Assembly (NCBI GenBank): GCA_033675545.1 | Contig: JAWDGP010005301.1 | Coordinates: 435,001 to 499,000 of the forward strand | DNA length: 64,000 bases | Source: Elysia crispata | Taxonomy: Eukaryota; Mollusca; Gastropoda; Plakobranchidae | Direction: 5' to 3' | Shown here: positions 38,104-52,425 of the stretch, piece after piece | How positions within the stretch are numbered: position 1 is the first letter of the stretch | Layout: every line of letters begins with the position of its first letter | Made by a program: the position numbers and the translations under genes | Notes under the pieces: generated by a model | Database searches by the model: none | The model's input: the letters and a program-made list of their open reading frames with translations, nothing else | Told to the model about the DNA's origin: nothing

Positions 38104-41100
38104 CTGTTGGATATAAATATCAAGAAAAACATATAGCATATAAAACAAATATTGTCAATAACACTCATAAGTTTTCATAACTAACAAGTAGCAAAAAGTA
38201 ATTAGAGAATGTCCTTTGATTATTTTAAATTAACAAGAAGCCAGAAAATTGCATAAAAAGTAATACATGTTACTCTGAGCTCTCGACTGATCCATTTATT
38301 GTGATCTTATAGCTATACCTGACTGAGCATTAACAAGGAAACAGCTTATTTCTTTGAGTGTTTGTATAATTACTTTTAAAAAACTAAATGAGCAAAAAAC
38401 TATTTTCCCATTGCTGAGTTCCAAAAAGACACAATTGTCTCATTTAGTGTCATGAGACTTTCCTTATTTTGCCTTTTCAATAGATTTCCCTTTGGCATAT
38501 TGTGTATTTACTGACCAAGCAATAGCAAAATTATTAAATATTTAGCCATCTTTGCATACTTAATGTACTGGTCATTTTCTTTACACAAAGATGTATCTTA
38601 CTCACCTGAAACTTGTCTGAAACCATGTGCCTAAGCCGTTGGTAATAGACCACACCAAAATAGATGTCAGCCTCTAACTCACGACCAGTAATACCACTGT
38701 ACAAGCGCTCTGTACCATAATAATTATAACCACCTGTTGATGTGTTGAGAGAGAAAATTCTATTTTAATTTTAAACCATTTTTTTTCATACATGTTTATT
38801 TGATCAAATTTGTTGCAAAACTTTTGAGGATATTTGATGAAATAAATAGTAACAGATTTATGTAAACTTATAAAAGATTAAATAATAAAGTTTTATTTCT
38901 CTCTGAAGAGAGCTGCAAAATTTAGGACAGAATTTCTAATAAATTCTATTCCCCCTTACTATCTTTTGGAGTCTAACTTGAGGAGAATCAAGTATGGGAT
39001 ATCAACTTGCATTATATTGTCTGGAATTTAGAGGCATAATGAACATTTCTTAAAAAGCTCAACAAAATAACTCTTAAAAAGTAAATCACTGATTTCATAC
39101 TTACAGAAATAAATAACTGAAATCATCATGGGTTCATTATGAATCATGTAAATCAGTTTAAAAAATTTGTTTCCCTAGATTAAAATTGAGGAAAACACGG
39201 CCAGAAGCCATTTAGACCAACTGTTTATAATTCATTCATTACATTTTGTCTTAGGAATGCATGGTCAAAGGCCTTACCCTTAATTCTTCTACAAAGCACT
39301 TGACCACGAGATAACCATTGATTGTATATTGAATTTGCAATATTAAGTAAGTGAATCAAAGTATAGAACCAGTTCTCAGTATTATCATTGCATGCAAGTA
39401 GTAGGGTTGAAAAAAAACAACCATGCATTATCAAGAGATTTTACGTTTAACCCACCTGCTGTGAGCATCTGACCAAAATGATCAATGGCAGGTTGATTCT
39501 CAGAGAAAGTAAAGGGGGTTGAATCAAAGTACATGCCATGAAGGGCACCAGCTTTGCCAGCCATACTTTCTATCATCATTCCTGGAAAAAAAATACACAA
39601 CATTTTTTAATACTAATTTTATATCGAACCATATATACGACACAAAAATGTTATCTCAGGGAGTCAATTTTTTTTTTATCTGTGAATCGATTCATAAAAA
39701 TAATACAATGACTCAAATTCATACCATACTTTTTTTGCACTCTCTCATTTAATTCCTCACATTTTATAAAGCATTCCTTAAACATTTAAAACACAAAGTG
39801 AAATCAACAAAAATGCAGAACAAAAATGTAAATTTAGTTTCAATTTCTTTTTATTTCTGGTAAATAACATTTTTTTTCAATAAAACTATAATGCCATTCA
39901 TTTTTTTTACTTTGAGAAAAAAATAATTTTTTTCAATTAACTAATCAACAAAATATTGGGAAGACCGAAGTAATTTTTAACTCTTATGAATTTAGAGATG
40001 CCTAGATGAAAAGAATCAAAAGTTTACCAATAGTCATCCGAGATGGGAAACCATGAGGATTAAAGATAATGTCTGGAACCATCCCACTCTCTGTAAAAGG
40101 CATATCTACTGTAGGCCAAAGCATACTGCAAACCAACATTTAGGAAAAAATGCATTTTAATGGCAGAAAATAGCTGAATGAGTTAAATTTAAAACACAAT
40201 GATGTAAAAAAATGGATTAAGACTATCCACACTTTTATCCCTTTTCTCGTTTCATTTTCCCAACTGCAGAGAACTGCAATTCTCACTGTGCATCAAAGAA
40301 ATCTTGGCATTCAGATTTAATTAAGAACAAAGCTTTCCCACATTTTTTCTCCCTTGGTCAGTCAAAATTTTTCATAAGTATAAGACTTCAAATAATCAGA
40401 AGTAAAATCAATTTAATTGAATTTAAAGAATATAATTTTAATGACTTAAAATAGATGAAAGCATAACTGACTAAACAAAAGTTAAGTAGAGTGGACTTCA
40501 TGTATTTCCTTTCCATAGAATTTTAGTCAATGCCTCTCAAAGACTTCTTTCATTCCCTCCAATTTTTTCCCTATATAAATTTTTTTATGCACAACCACCC
40601 TGTTTACCTTAGAAAAATTTAGCCATAGAATATATTGAAACACTTTTTGCACTGACCAGAACAGTTAAGTGATTAGAGAATACTTGATCAGTGCTGAGAA
40701 AATAACATATTTACTTTTGTTTGCATGCTCTTCAGGTATAAACTGAAGTCCTGGAAATCTAGGCTATATATAATATAAACATGTATCTTCTAAAATATTA
40801 AACTGTTCTATATCCTATCACCTCCACTGTAGCTGCAAGTGCAAATATAAATCTAAATAGATGAAATTTTTTTTCAGATTTAAAGTCTTTAAAAAAATAT
40901 TAAAAGAAAACTTGAGTGTAAATAGGTATCTCAGTTTGCCAAGTCAGTATACAGATGAACACCAGTGATCTCATATAGTTTTATAGATTGACTCATGGTA
41001 TTGGTTATTTGAACTTGTTTGCCTTGTAACATTTTCATCTAATACAGTCACTAGAGGAGATAAACCTATGTGTGTAAACATCCATACGAAACATTCTTTT

Positions 41101-44100
41101 ATAGAGATCATTTATGATATGGTATCATCTTAGGCTTGAAAATAAAAATGCAGAGGAAAAAAAACTTCTACCTGTTGAATTATATTGAAAAAAAAATGGA
41201 GAAAAAAAATAGAAGTCAGAGTTACTAACCTACAAATTCCTTTCTGACCATGCCGACTTGAAAATTTGTCACCAATCGTGGGGTTCCTCTGAATGAAGAA
41301 AGAAGAAAAAAAATGGTGCAATTATTAATATTTTCTCTCATGTCAGAGTTTGTATGTGTGATTTGATCAATTTGTCTTTTTTGGGTGTGTATGAAAAACA
41401 GTAATATATACAAAATCCTGATGTGAATCAGGCAAAAAAGTAAAATAAATTTGGGTGTAATCTTTTAACCCTTTGGCTGCTCTGTAGCATACCAGGGATG
41501 TCCTGCAAATAAAGACGCACGAGATACATTCATATCATATTCATTACCTTATTGGCTTGTTGATGCCGCAACACAGTACAACTTTTTAAGTCTAATTTTA
41601 GTCTCTGGGCATGTTTTATACCTTTGTCATGAGTGACAACAGAATTTAGTGTTACTCTTTTTTGTTTTGGACTGTGTTTGTAGCGATGCTAAGTCTAGAT
41701 CTCTCGTGGAAGATTGGCCCAGTGCCATGAGAGATAGATTAGGCATTTAAAATTTACTGCTCATCATGCACTTATTTCACTTCAACCTATTTTACAGGTT
41801 TTTCTATCCTTAGTAATAAAACCAAACACCAAAATTTTTTCATGCCACCTGAAAAACCATGACTGAGGGAGACTCTGCTTCTAAAAAATCTATTTGATAT
41901 GAAAATCACTTTAGAGTTCTCCATTATGGGGTTTTGTTTAATGGTTTATCTGTGAAATGAAAGTTTTGCACCACTAAATTTAAAGCCAATAAGATTGATT
42001 AGAAAAAATATAATGGGCTTTATGGAGGAAGATACGGTAAACAAGAGAAAAATAAACTCACTGCTACTCGCAAGATGAAACAGACACAGTTCATTGGTTC
42101 TGTTCCAAGCTCATCACCCAAGATTTTGATTTGTGTTACTGTAGCCTCTTCCATACCCTTGTAGAAGATGGTGCGGTACTCTCCAGTAAGCAAATTTTTA
42201 TATCTGACAAAAAAAATCACAAATTCATCTACTTTTAAATAATTTAATCTTTTTATTCAGGATATTTAAGATTTGAAACTAATAAGGAAAGACAAATGTT
42301 TGTTAAAATATTATATAAAATATCTTTTCATTTAATGTTTGTAAAGCTTTTTAGTTCAGCCAATGATGCATTCAAAGAAAATATAAAAAATGAAACTAAA
42401 GATGATTTGATCAACTGGAGTCTGCAGCCAGGAGAAAAATCACGTGAAAATCCTAAAGAAAAGCTAGTAAAAAAAATAAGAATATATGAAAACTTCGCAG
42501 AATTAAGTTCAGTAAAACAGTAAATAAAAGATGTAAACAACATTGAGGACATTCCAACTCTAAAGGAATTGCAAAGGCATACAATGAATATGTTCAGTCA
42601 TGTTCAACTGACATTTAGGACAAGGTAAACGTAACAACTGGACTTATTTTTTCAATATATCACTATTTACAATAAAATCTTTTGCAATTAGCCCAATTGA
42701 GATTGATACTCCTCATGATTTGGCTGATAAGTTATCCATGGATAATAAACTGTTCATATCTTATAGAAATTATGCTAGAATGATTACACAAGTTTTTCCT
42801 TTAAAAAGTTAATAATTTTTTTGTGCATTTCTCAAAACTGCTCATTGATCATTTAGCACAGTGGATTTTGTACAATGAAGTAATTTAAAAACTTTTTCTT
42901 CAATGGATCAAATTTTGAAAAGCAGTTTGCCTTTGCTAGAAATTGTTACACTTACGAGTAGTATGGCAAGCCAAAGGTGAGCTTTGTTCCTACAGCAGGC
43001 AATCCATCTGCATCCAGGTCAACACTTTTGGAGTTTGGATCAGATTCTGAAAAGAAAAATCAGAAGGAAAACAATAAAATAGTTTTCACATTCAAATGTT
43101 CAAATCCGAAGATACAATAAATGTCAAAGAGTAAAAATACCAAAACATAATGTATTGTTCAAAACCTCATGTAACGTCCTTCCATTTTTTTTGTACATAT
43201 GAAATCAATAGCAAAAATTCCATTGCTTTAAAATTTGTAGCAATTTGCACCTTTATAGTTTATTTCTACACAATGATTCTAAATATCTAAAAGATTAAGA
43301 AAAATTTTTACTTAAATGTGTCTTGAAAATTATGATGGTTTTCAAGACATTTGAAGCAAACTTATTCTTTCCTACAGGTCTCTCCAAAATATTAGTCTAC
43401 ATGTACCTGCCACAAGTTCTAGTTTGGCTAAACTTTAAAAATCTGCATGAAGTTTCAATAAATAAGAATAAAAATTGTAGTAGCAAACTTTGTTGCCTCC
43501 TAATGTAAAAGAATCAACACTCGTACACAACATTATTTCTATTTCAAGACCATGAAAGAAAACAAAGAGAGTAACCCATTACATAAAAAGATGCAAGGTA
43601 GCTTCTCCAGATATTCTACCTGATACCACTTAATTATGAAAGTAACTTATATAATGTTTGCTTACATGTTCTTAAAGTGTGACTGAATGCAATATATTCT
43701 ACATTACCTCTGTTCAAATGGGGAACAAAAAATTGTTTAAACTTGCTAAATATCTAAAATTAAAACCAAGAAAAAAAGTTACAGCACCTAAGCAACCAAG
43801 CTACTAGTTATGTTAGTTCTTTTAACCAAAAACCCACTGTACATTACCGAATACAAAAGCTCTTGGGCCACTTTCTCTGCTAACTGTCTTTAAGTCTATA
43901 ACCTGTAGATAGAGTGAAATTATGTAATATAATAGTGGGATAAATCAAGACTAAATTGAAAGTCAATGCTTCATGGATTCAGACTTCAGGTTTCCTTTGA
44001 TTCAGCCAGGAATTCCTTTGATGGACTAAAAAGTATGACAGATGTCAAGGATTTCTAAAGGAAAAATAATTCAAAAGCTGATCTGGAAAATGAAGGAAAA

Positions 44101-47100
44101 ACTAATTCCTTGAAGATATTTTTACAATGAGTATTATATATTTTTCAAATTATTACAATATCAGCATACTCTAAATAAAGGGATAATTTAGATAATTTGA
44201 ACAGCCCAGAGGATGAAAGTCCCTGCAGTGCATCAATGTACAGAATTTGTAATTCTTTTATCAGCATACCTTACATATCTCACATAAATTATATAGAAAA
44301 ATAATGAGAGGAAGTTTTATTTAAAATTTTTTTTTAAGACATGTATATCAAGCAAAGTGATTCAAAATGACTTAAGTGTTTTATAAATATCTGCACAAAA
44401 TCTACATACAATGAAAACACCAAGTTTAAGAGGTATAGGTGCTGATAACTTCATTGTGTCATATCAAATCATAAGAAACCAGTTTTGGCCAAACATTAAT
44501 GGGAGGAATTAAAATTTCTTGAACACATTGTCCACTTGACAGAGATTTTCAGAGTGTGTCAGCCTTTGGGTTAGAATTACCTATCCAACAACTAATAGAG
44601 TCATATCACTTTTTATTACGCCTAAAAACAACTATTTCCTGTCTTCAGGTCTGTTGCAATCTCAATAACTCTTATCACTTTGTTATATCAAAAGATTTAA
44701 GGATTTTCAAAGGAAAAAAACTTTGCAATATGTGTTTTGAAATTGTTCCTGTAGTAGGATATGTTTTTTTAAATTGTTCCTGTAGTAGGATTTCTTTTCA
44801 GGAGAACATGAGTGACGATAAAAAAAATCTTTGAATTTAATGCTCTAGATATGTATTTCAAGTAATGCTCAAGAATATTATTATTACATCAATAAGATAT
44901 AAAATAACTCAATAGTCAATGTGTTAGAGAGAGAAATCAGACCTGTCTTAAATCCCCTATTAACCAATCAGAGGTCAATGTTACTGATCCTAGCTTTTTT
45001 ATGTGGGTCAGTGCAGTTTCACACCTTTAACCCCATTATGCAAAAGCTGCAGGGGCAATTATCTTTTTAAACATAATTCTGGTTTGTAAAGAAACAAACT
45101 TTAAAAGCGTTCATATCAGTCTTTTTTTTTTCTTTTTTTTTTTCATAAAAATCAATCTAAAATTGTTTTACAATAACTTTTGACTTTGAAAGCATTTTTT
45201 GTTGATTTTGTATTTTTCTTCTAACACAGTTCTCCAAGACGAAATTTTCTAGTTCTTGGTACCATTTAGCATAAATTTTTTAACTGATGTAAGATGTTAA
45301 AGTTTTGATCATCAACAGAATATTACCCTCTGCATTTGTGTTCTACACATAATTATTCTTGCTCCATAGGTCTTTTGTTGGCTACTGACCTATCATGCAC
45401 CATTTCTCTTGCTCTGGTGTGTATTAAATAATTTATAAGAAATTGTTCTGCCCATTAAAAATACTTCTTTTTAGATTCTAACAGGATTACTTATAAGTAA
45501 TTTAAGTTTGGTTTTTTTTGTGTGTGTGTGTTTCAGTTTTATTTTACTAGAAAAAAAAGATCAACAACACCACAAAGCATGCTACATTAACACAAACCAC
45601 CTCTGATTTTATGATAGATCCATGAGCAAATCCTCTCTCATATGATGATTTGTTAAGAATCATGGCATCCTCCATGTCATATCCCTGAAGCAAAAACATT
45701 TATAATTAATCTAAGCATGTCACATCCACACAGAAAAATTAGGGAATCAAACAGCACTGAAAATAGCATTAACAAATTTATGCACAAAAACTATCTCTTA
45801 TAACACTTTGACTTACAATTAAATCATTGCAACACATAAATCAATAATATCATGAGTACATAGTTGTTTTTATTTCTTGGATTATGGTTGTTTAAGTTTT
45901 CAATGAATCATATGACCATCTGTAATTAGGAATCTTTGCCTGACTCATATTGCAGTATGCTCAAAACAGTATATTTGCAAGGTAATTGCTCTTCTTGTTA
46001 AAATTTTTTTCTTGAATGAGTGGTCTTCTTCATGGAAATATCTTTAAAAAAATTGCAAAAACAATATCTCACTGTGTAAGAAATCACAGCAACAATAGTG
46101 TTTGTTCCCAGAGGGTACTCATCAAAGTTGTAGTCTTCATAAGCTGCTGGCCTAACCAGTGGACTTTGGGGTGTCTGGAGTCTATACAATTTATTGTCAG
46201 CTCGATGGGCATAGGCAAGGAGGGGTGTGCCCATTGTCTGTTTGCCCATCTGAAGAACAAATCAATTTTTCATTTATAAACTATATTCAAAAGTATTGCT
46301 GTAAAAAATATTCAAAACACACATTTAGGAAGAAAATGTATAAAACTTCAAGAACTGGAGAGATATTTGTGTAAAAGGTGAACATATAGAATGAACAAAG
46401 ATAGAATATCCTTAAATCTAACCTTTATTCTGTTATATAACAGTTTAGCATTGATTTCTCAAAGTCACTCACAAATGAGGTAAGTTTGATATTTTTTTTC
46501 TTTTAAACTGAAGCTGGGAGTACATCCCTTGCCCTTATATGAATGACGTATCACAATGCAAACTCAATGGAACCCCTTTGGTCACATTTTTCGAAGCCTA
46601 GACATGCCAGCAAACAAGGCAACGCAAGCATATTTTGTTAGCCAGGGTAAAAAGTTTAGAAGGTGATATGTAACAACCCTTTCAGTCACTGAAAATAAAG
46701 ATCTTTCATGCAAAAAACCTATCGACTTTCAACTATGAAACCTAGAGATTCTAACATCAATCATTCCACAGAAATACAAAATGCAGCCTAGGCATTCCTG
46801 CCCGAAGGACTAAGATGTAAAAGGGCATTTGTTAAGTACTTCAATATATAGATTGGCACTATGAGTAATCCAACATGGAGCGTAGCTTTATTGTTTCATT
46901 ACTTGGAGAATAATTTTGATGATAAACTACTGTCATTTATTCTGGATGGGAATTTTGCTATGAAAAAAAATCAGATAAAACTGGTGTTCAAAACTTAATC
47001 AACTGAGGTAGATGAGGTGTTATCAACAAAAAAAACATATGAAGGATAACTTGATGAAACAGTGAGATTGATGCAAAGTATTTATCAAAATGAGTATGTC

Positions 47101-50100
47101 TTAACGGACAAAATGAATTAATTTAAGCTAAAATTCAAATTAAATGTATTGAGTTCTACAAGAAAAGGCTGCATCATATACCTGACACTGGTACATATTA
47201 CGCGGACTTTGATTGAAGTCAGAGAATGGAGTCATGTTGGCTATCACACTCAACATACTTTGCTCACTGAGTTCTTGGTGTGTAGTTACCTAAATGAAAG
47301 AAAATCCAAGATGAATAAAATGATCACAATTGATTTTAAAGTCTGTTATTTAATTACTCATTTCAAAGGCAAGTGGATAACTGCATTACCTTGATAAATG
47401 CCATAATTTTTTTTCATAATACAGGATAACAAAATGCTAGTTTGATTCTCTCTGCATCTGAAGATTTCATTTTGTTTGGGCAATTATATGGTAGAATACA
47501 GAAGAGCTTCTTTGTCTTGACATCATCTTTATTGGGTAGCTAAAAAATATATATTTATAACATTTTAAGCAATAATAATCCATATGTTATACAGGGAAAT
47601 TGGATGTAATTTGTCTTGATAATGGAAACAAAACATTATTATGTGGGGGGGGGGAATAATTTAAATAAATTATCAAAACTGAGGGAAGAGGAAGGTGGGC
47701 GAATAACAAGGGTCTTTGATTGATAAAATTAGTTCTGAAAGGCATCTGAATATCCATGAATAAAAATAAAGCAATTAAGACTGTTCTCAATAATATACAG
47801 GTGGGTCCCTTTTGTCATGTTCTTTATTTAAGACAAAAGTATCAGTTTGTTAGGAACTTTAAAATACAAAAAAAAAGGGTTACTCATTTCACATGAGCAT
47901 CTGAGTATTTACCCTTATTTCATATTTTTGTATAAATGTGAGGCATGAAAAAAATCTATTAAATAAATGCACCGCATTCTTTAAATAGTGAAACTTTTGT
48001 TCAAAGCAAAATATTATAAGTATGAATCATAAATTTCATAATCAAATCTTATGAATCAAAATTTTCTATTTTCCTACATGTTCAAGGGAGGCTGTCAAAT
48101 GCTTACAACAATTTATCTCTCATTTAAGTAGCTCTAGATGATAACACTTAAGGTAAAATATTTAAGTGACAAATAGCTTTTGCAAGATTCACATCCTTAT
48201 CACTGATATCAGTTATAGATTGAATGGAGTAGTTGAAGATAATTTCTCATCAAGGAACCATTTGTTTGAGTTGGACTGAATGCATTTGATTCCTTTCAAA
48301 GGATAATAAGCATTTATTTTCTTCAATTTAACAGAAGTATGACAAACAGGTGCCAATGTGTAAATTGTTATGAACATGGCAATATAATGCTCTTTACTGG
48401 TTTGTCAGCACAATTTTGTACTAAATAAAAGAGAGCCAACCCAGCAAAAAGTATAAATCATGCCATTCAGAAGACAAGTAAATGCACCTACCTCTGGGAA
48501 GGCTTCCTCAAAGTTGACAGCTATATCCAAGTAGACCTGCTCGAAGGTCCCAATATTCTCTATTTTGTTTAAGTTGACATTGAGGACAGGCCTAATCATG
48601 CGAGCCACAGTGGAAAAAAGGTACAGCCCAGGGTACTGGCTTGAAACTTCTGTCTTCTTAACCAGGCAGATTTCTAGAGCTGATGGAACCTTAAGATATT
48701 AATTCAGTATATTTACTTAAAAGTGCAAATCAGGAAGGTCCCAAAATCATTTTGGAGGTAATTTGACATGGCATATATACTGATGAAAAGATCCATAATC
48801 ATTTAAAAAATCAAAATATTATAGAGTATGCTTCCTTAAAGTCAGTATGAGCCATGCTTAGTTTATGAAAGTTCAGACAAGGATGGATTCACTAGATGAG
48901 AAAGAAGACTACAAACTTTGAAAATGCATGCATAAGACCAGTGTAAATCTTTAATTAGAACATAAAAACTTTTATTACTGAAAAAAAAATGATAACTATA
49001 ACAATCATTTTGTGAAGATAGAGCAAAAAAATATTATTTGATTATAAAAGCACTATCTAACCTCTCCTCTGCCTTTCACTTTTAGAACCCTGAGAGTGGA
49101 AGCCAAATTATCAGCTGACCAGGAGTTTATATACCCCATGATCCTTCCATCAAGTATAACAGAGTAGCAATCTGCTAATGGCCATGGGATTGGTGAGGAA
49201 ATAGGGGACATTCCCAGCTCAGTGAGGATCAGGTCAAGCCTTGATGTATTTTGGTCAACATTCACGATCTTACAAGAGAAATAAAATATTCAAAACATAG
49301 AATTTTAATAAAGAAGAAGAATTATTTGAAATGTACACATAATATTTAAAAAAAAAAACAAAGCCAAAAAAATACAAAAGAAGTGATAATAATCCCATTT
49401 CAGATCTCTTCACCCTTGACTTTCATCTTACTATTGCTGTGGCCAAAAAAGTTGGTATGGTAATACAATAATTACATGATAATGATATTGGCAAGTACAT
49501 AATAATGATATTGGCATTTTCATGTAAATACAATTATTACAGCTGATTGTTTAAAAGTAACTTTCTCAAAATTAGTTTTCAAGAACAGGACCAACAACTT
49601 TTGAAAGTTCATATTTGTGGGTAAATAATATTTTGAAAGAAAATTTGCAATAAAGTCACCAGCAACTTTAAGCGCTAGGATTTTGGTAAAAAAAATACTA
49701 TTTGGAAGTAAAAAATGGCAATAATTAGCAAATGATTATACCATGCAATTTGCAGTTAAATGGTTGAGCAAACCACAAGGTGTTCCATCAGGTGTGTGAA
49801 CTGGGCACAGAAATCCTGAAAAATATATAGATTAGATCACTGGTATTAACTGAGGGAACAGGTGGAAGAAAGCATGGATAAACATGAAAATAGTTATGCT
49901 GGCTTAATGTTGTTATTATTATTATTCTATGGATGCAAACTGACTTGAGTTGATTAGCGTGAAAGATGTATCACAAAGGTTTTCTTTTTTTTTTTTTTTA
50001 CCTTCATAATTGAAAACAAAGCATTTTTTTCTTCTCACCTAAATTTGAAACATAAAAATCAAACCAAAGTAACCTTTCCATACCAAATTTATTTTATACT

Positions 50101-52389
50101 TTTTATTGTGCAAGATAAATTTGTTTTGATGAGATTAATTTTTGTCACTCTGCTAGTCTTACTCCCATTTAAGTTGTGATTAGGAAATAAATAGATTTAA
50201 ATTTTGATAATTTGGTCCTAAGCAAAAAAAAAAGAAGAGCACAAACTGCATTATTCTCAGGTGTTACTAGAGGTTGCTGCATGTCTCAACTGCCTGCAGA
50301 CATTACTGAGGCAGATGGGTAGGCCACTGTGACTGTAGACTTTCAGCGAACATTTGCCTAGATTGCAGTGTGGTTGTTGATCACAGAGTCAACTCATATG
50401 GTTTGCGTCCTGCCAAATCTAAGTTTAGTCTTCCCCTTACTTACTTTACTTACTGCCCTTTTTGCCGTGGGCAATTAGGGCAGCAGTCTTTCCCTTGATA
50501 ACCTCAAACTACGGCACACAGTCTCGCACCGACCTATCATATGCTTTTTTAGATACAGTTAACTGTTTCTTTATAAATTTCTCTCCCTTTCTTTATCAGA
50601 CCTGGTTCAACAATCTACGTGGAACATGAGAAGTTTGATGAAGAGTAGGTTCTAATCTAGTCCAAGGTACTGTAAAACTGATACTACTTTGTTACTTTCT
50701 AAAATAATCGACCACAAAACAATCCTGAGGCTGTCATGATATCCAACACATTCATCTAATAAAGTGAATTGCTATTTAATACCGCAAAGCTCCTTTGTAT
50801 TTGTCTTGTTACATGCACCTTCATTTTAAACTAATGCAAGATTATTTCATGTGTTTACATTATGTTGGCAGATAGCGAAGAGAAGCATGCACGATCCATC
50901 TAGACAAGCTAAGCATAATCTATGTACTAAATCTAGGTTTAATTTTATATAATATGACATCTAAAATTGTAAATAAAAGGATGCTATGGACACTGTTAAG
51001 ATTGTAACACAATATTGTCCATCTAGTTTCATAGTAATCATTATTTTTTTAACAATAAGTAACAACTGTTTATATTGTGGCTGCTGTGGATCCATAGAAG
51101 ATTCTGCCATCATGTGACAGAGGGTGCTGGCATCCACTATTGCCTAATGTTATTGCAATGACAGTTTAGAGGATGAGCATCGTATAAGGAAAGAGGGTCA
51201 GGGCCAGATGAGAAGATTTTTAACCCACTGTCTTGGTGTTGGGTTAAAAATGTTTTATCTACAGTGGGAATGTGAAGGCAGTGCAACTGCTTAGAGCCAG
51301 CAAATTACCCACTGACTTGTGGGTACCTGTTTTTTCTACCCACTGTCTTGTAAATAAGTGAAAAATGTGGTCTTGATCCAACTCAAGGTTTTACTGATGC
51401 AAATGCAGAGAGGACACTGATTGTCACATTTTGTGGCACAAAATATATATATATAGTTCAATAATTCAATTTGATAGATATGCTTAATCCTTATTTTAAA
51501 AAAGTCTGCATTTTGAAAGACACATGAAAACCTGAAGAGTAAGATTCCTGTAATCCATGCTTTTCACAATAACTTAAAGCAAAAATATGCTTTAAAAAAT
51601 CATGTTGAAAAAAATTATTCACACCATGATTTGATGAATATCTTTAAAGCCTTCTTCACCTACCCCAGGCTTCAGGAAGTAGTTTCCTTACTGCTGTAGT
51701 CCGCATTTCTGTAAAGAAAGAACCTCTATGTACAGCTCGAAAGTGGGATATGTAGCGCATAAAGTTGAGCTTGTCTGCCAAGACAGCAAATCCTCGAGCC
51801 TGGTGTGAGAAATTTAGCACATTAGAGATATTACTGCCCAAAAAATTTTTTAATAATTGAAATGCTAGCCTTGAAAGAAAAGTTTGATGATTCTAAAAAT
51901 GTTGACTGCTCATTGTCAAATTATAAACTGATGGAATGTTTTGAGAAAAAGATGGATTTCATGAAACTCTATAATTTAACATGCAAAAAAATAAAAGATG
52001 GCATCATATCAACAGTAATAATGAGCAAAAGTAATGCCTTCTACCATCATATTAACAGAGTAATATAAAAGACAATCAAAAGTCAATTTCACTGAAGAAA
52101 GTTCTTTGAGAGCTGAATTAGTGTTACATACAATTCAATTTAATATAAAAACAATTTTTTTAGGATCGAAAGATGCATTAGGGATATTAACTATATCAGA
52201 CATGATAATTAAGAGCATGTAAATCTCATAAAGCTAACACTGGCTATATACTTTTAATAAACCTCTCCTATCAATCCCAAAACAATTTTCAACAAAAGGG
52301 AGCTTGCATATGTCTTGTCTCTAGTTCAAAAGAACTTGATTTCCCATATCTTATATAAAATAAGATTTGACAGTAGATCAAACTATGTT

Positions 52390-52425
<36 letters not shown>

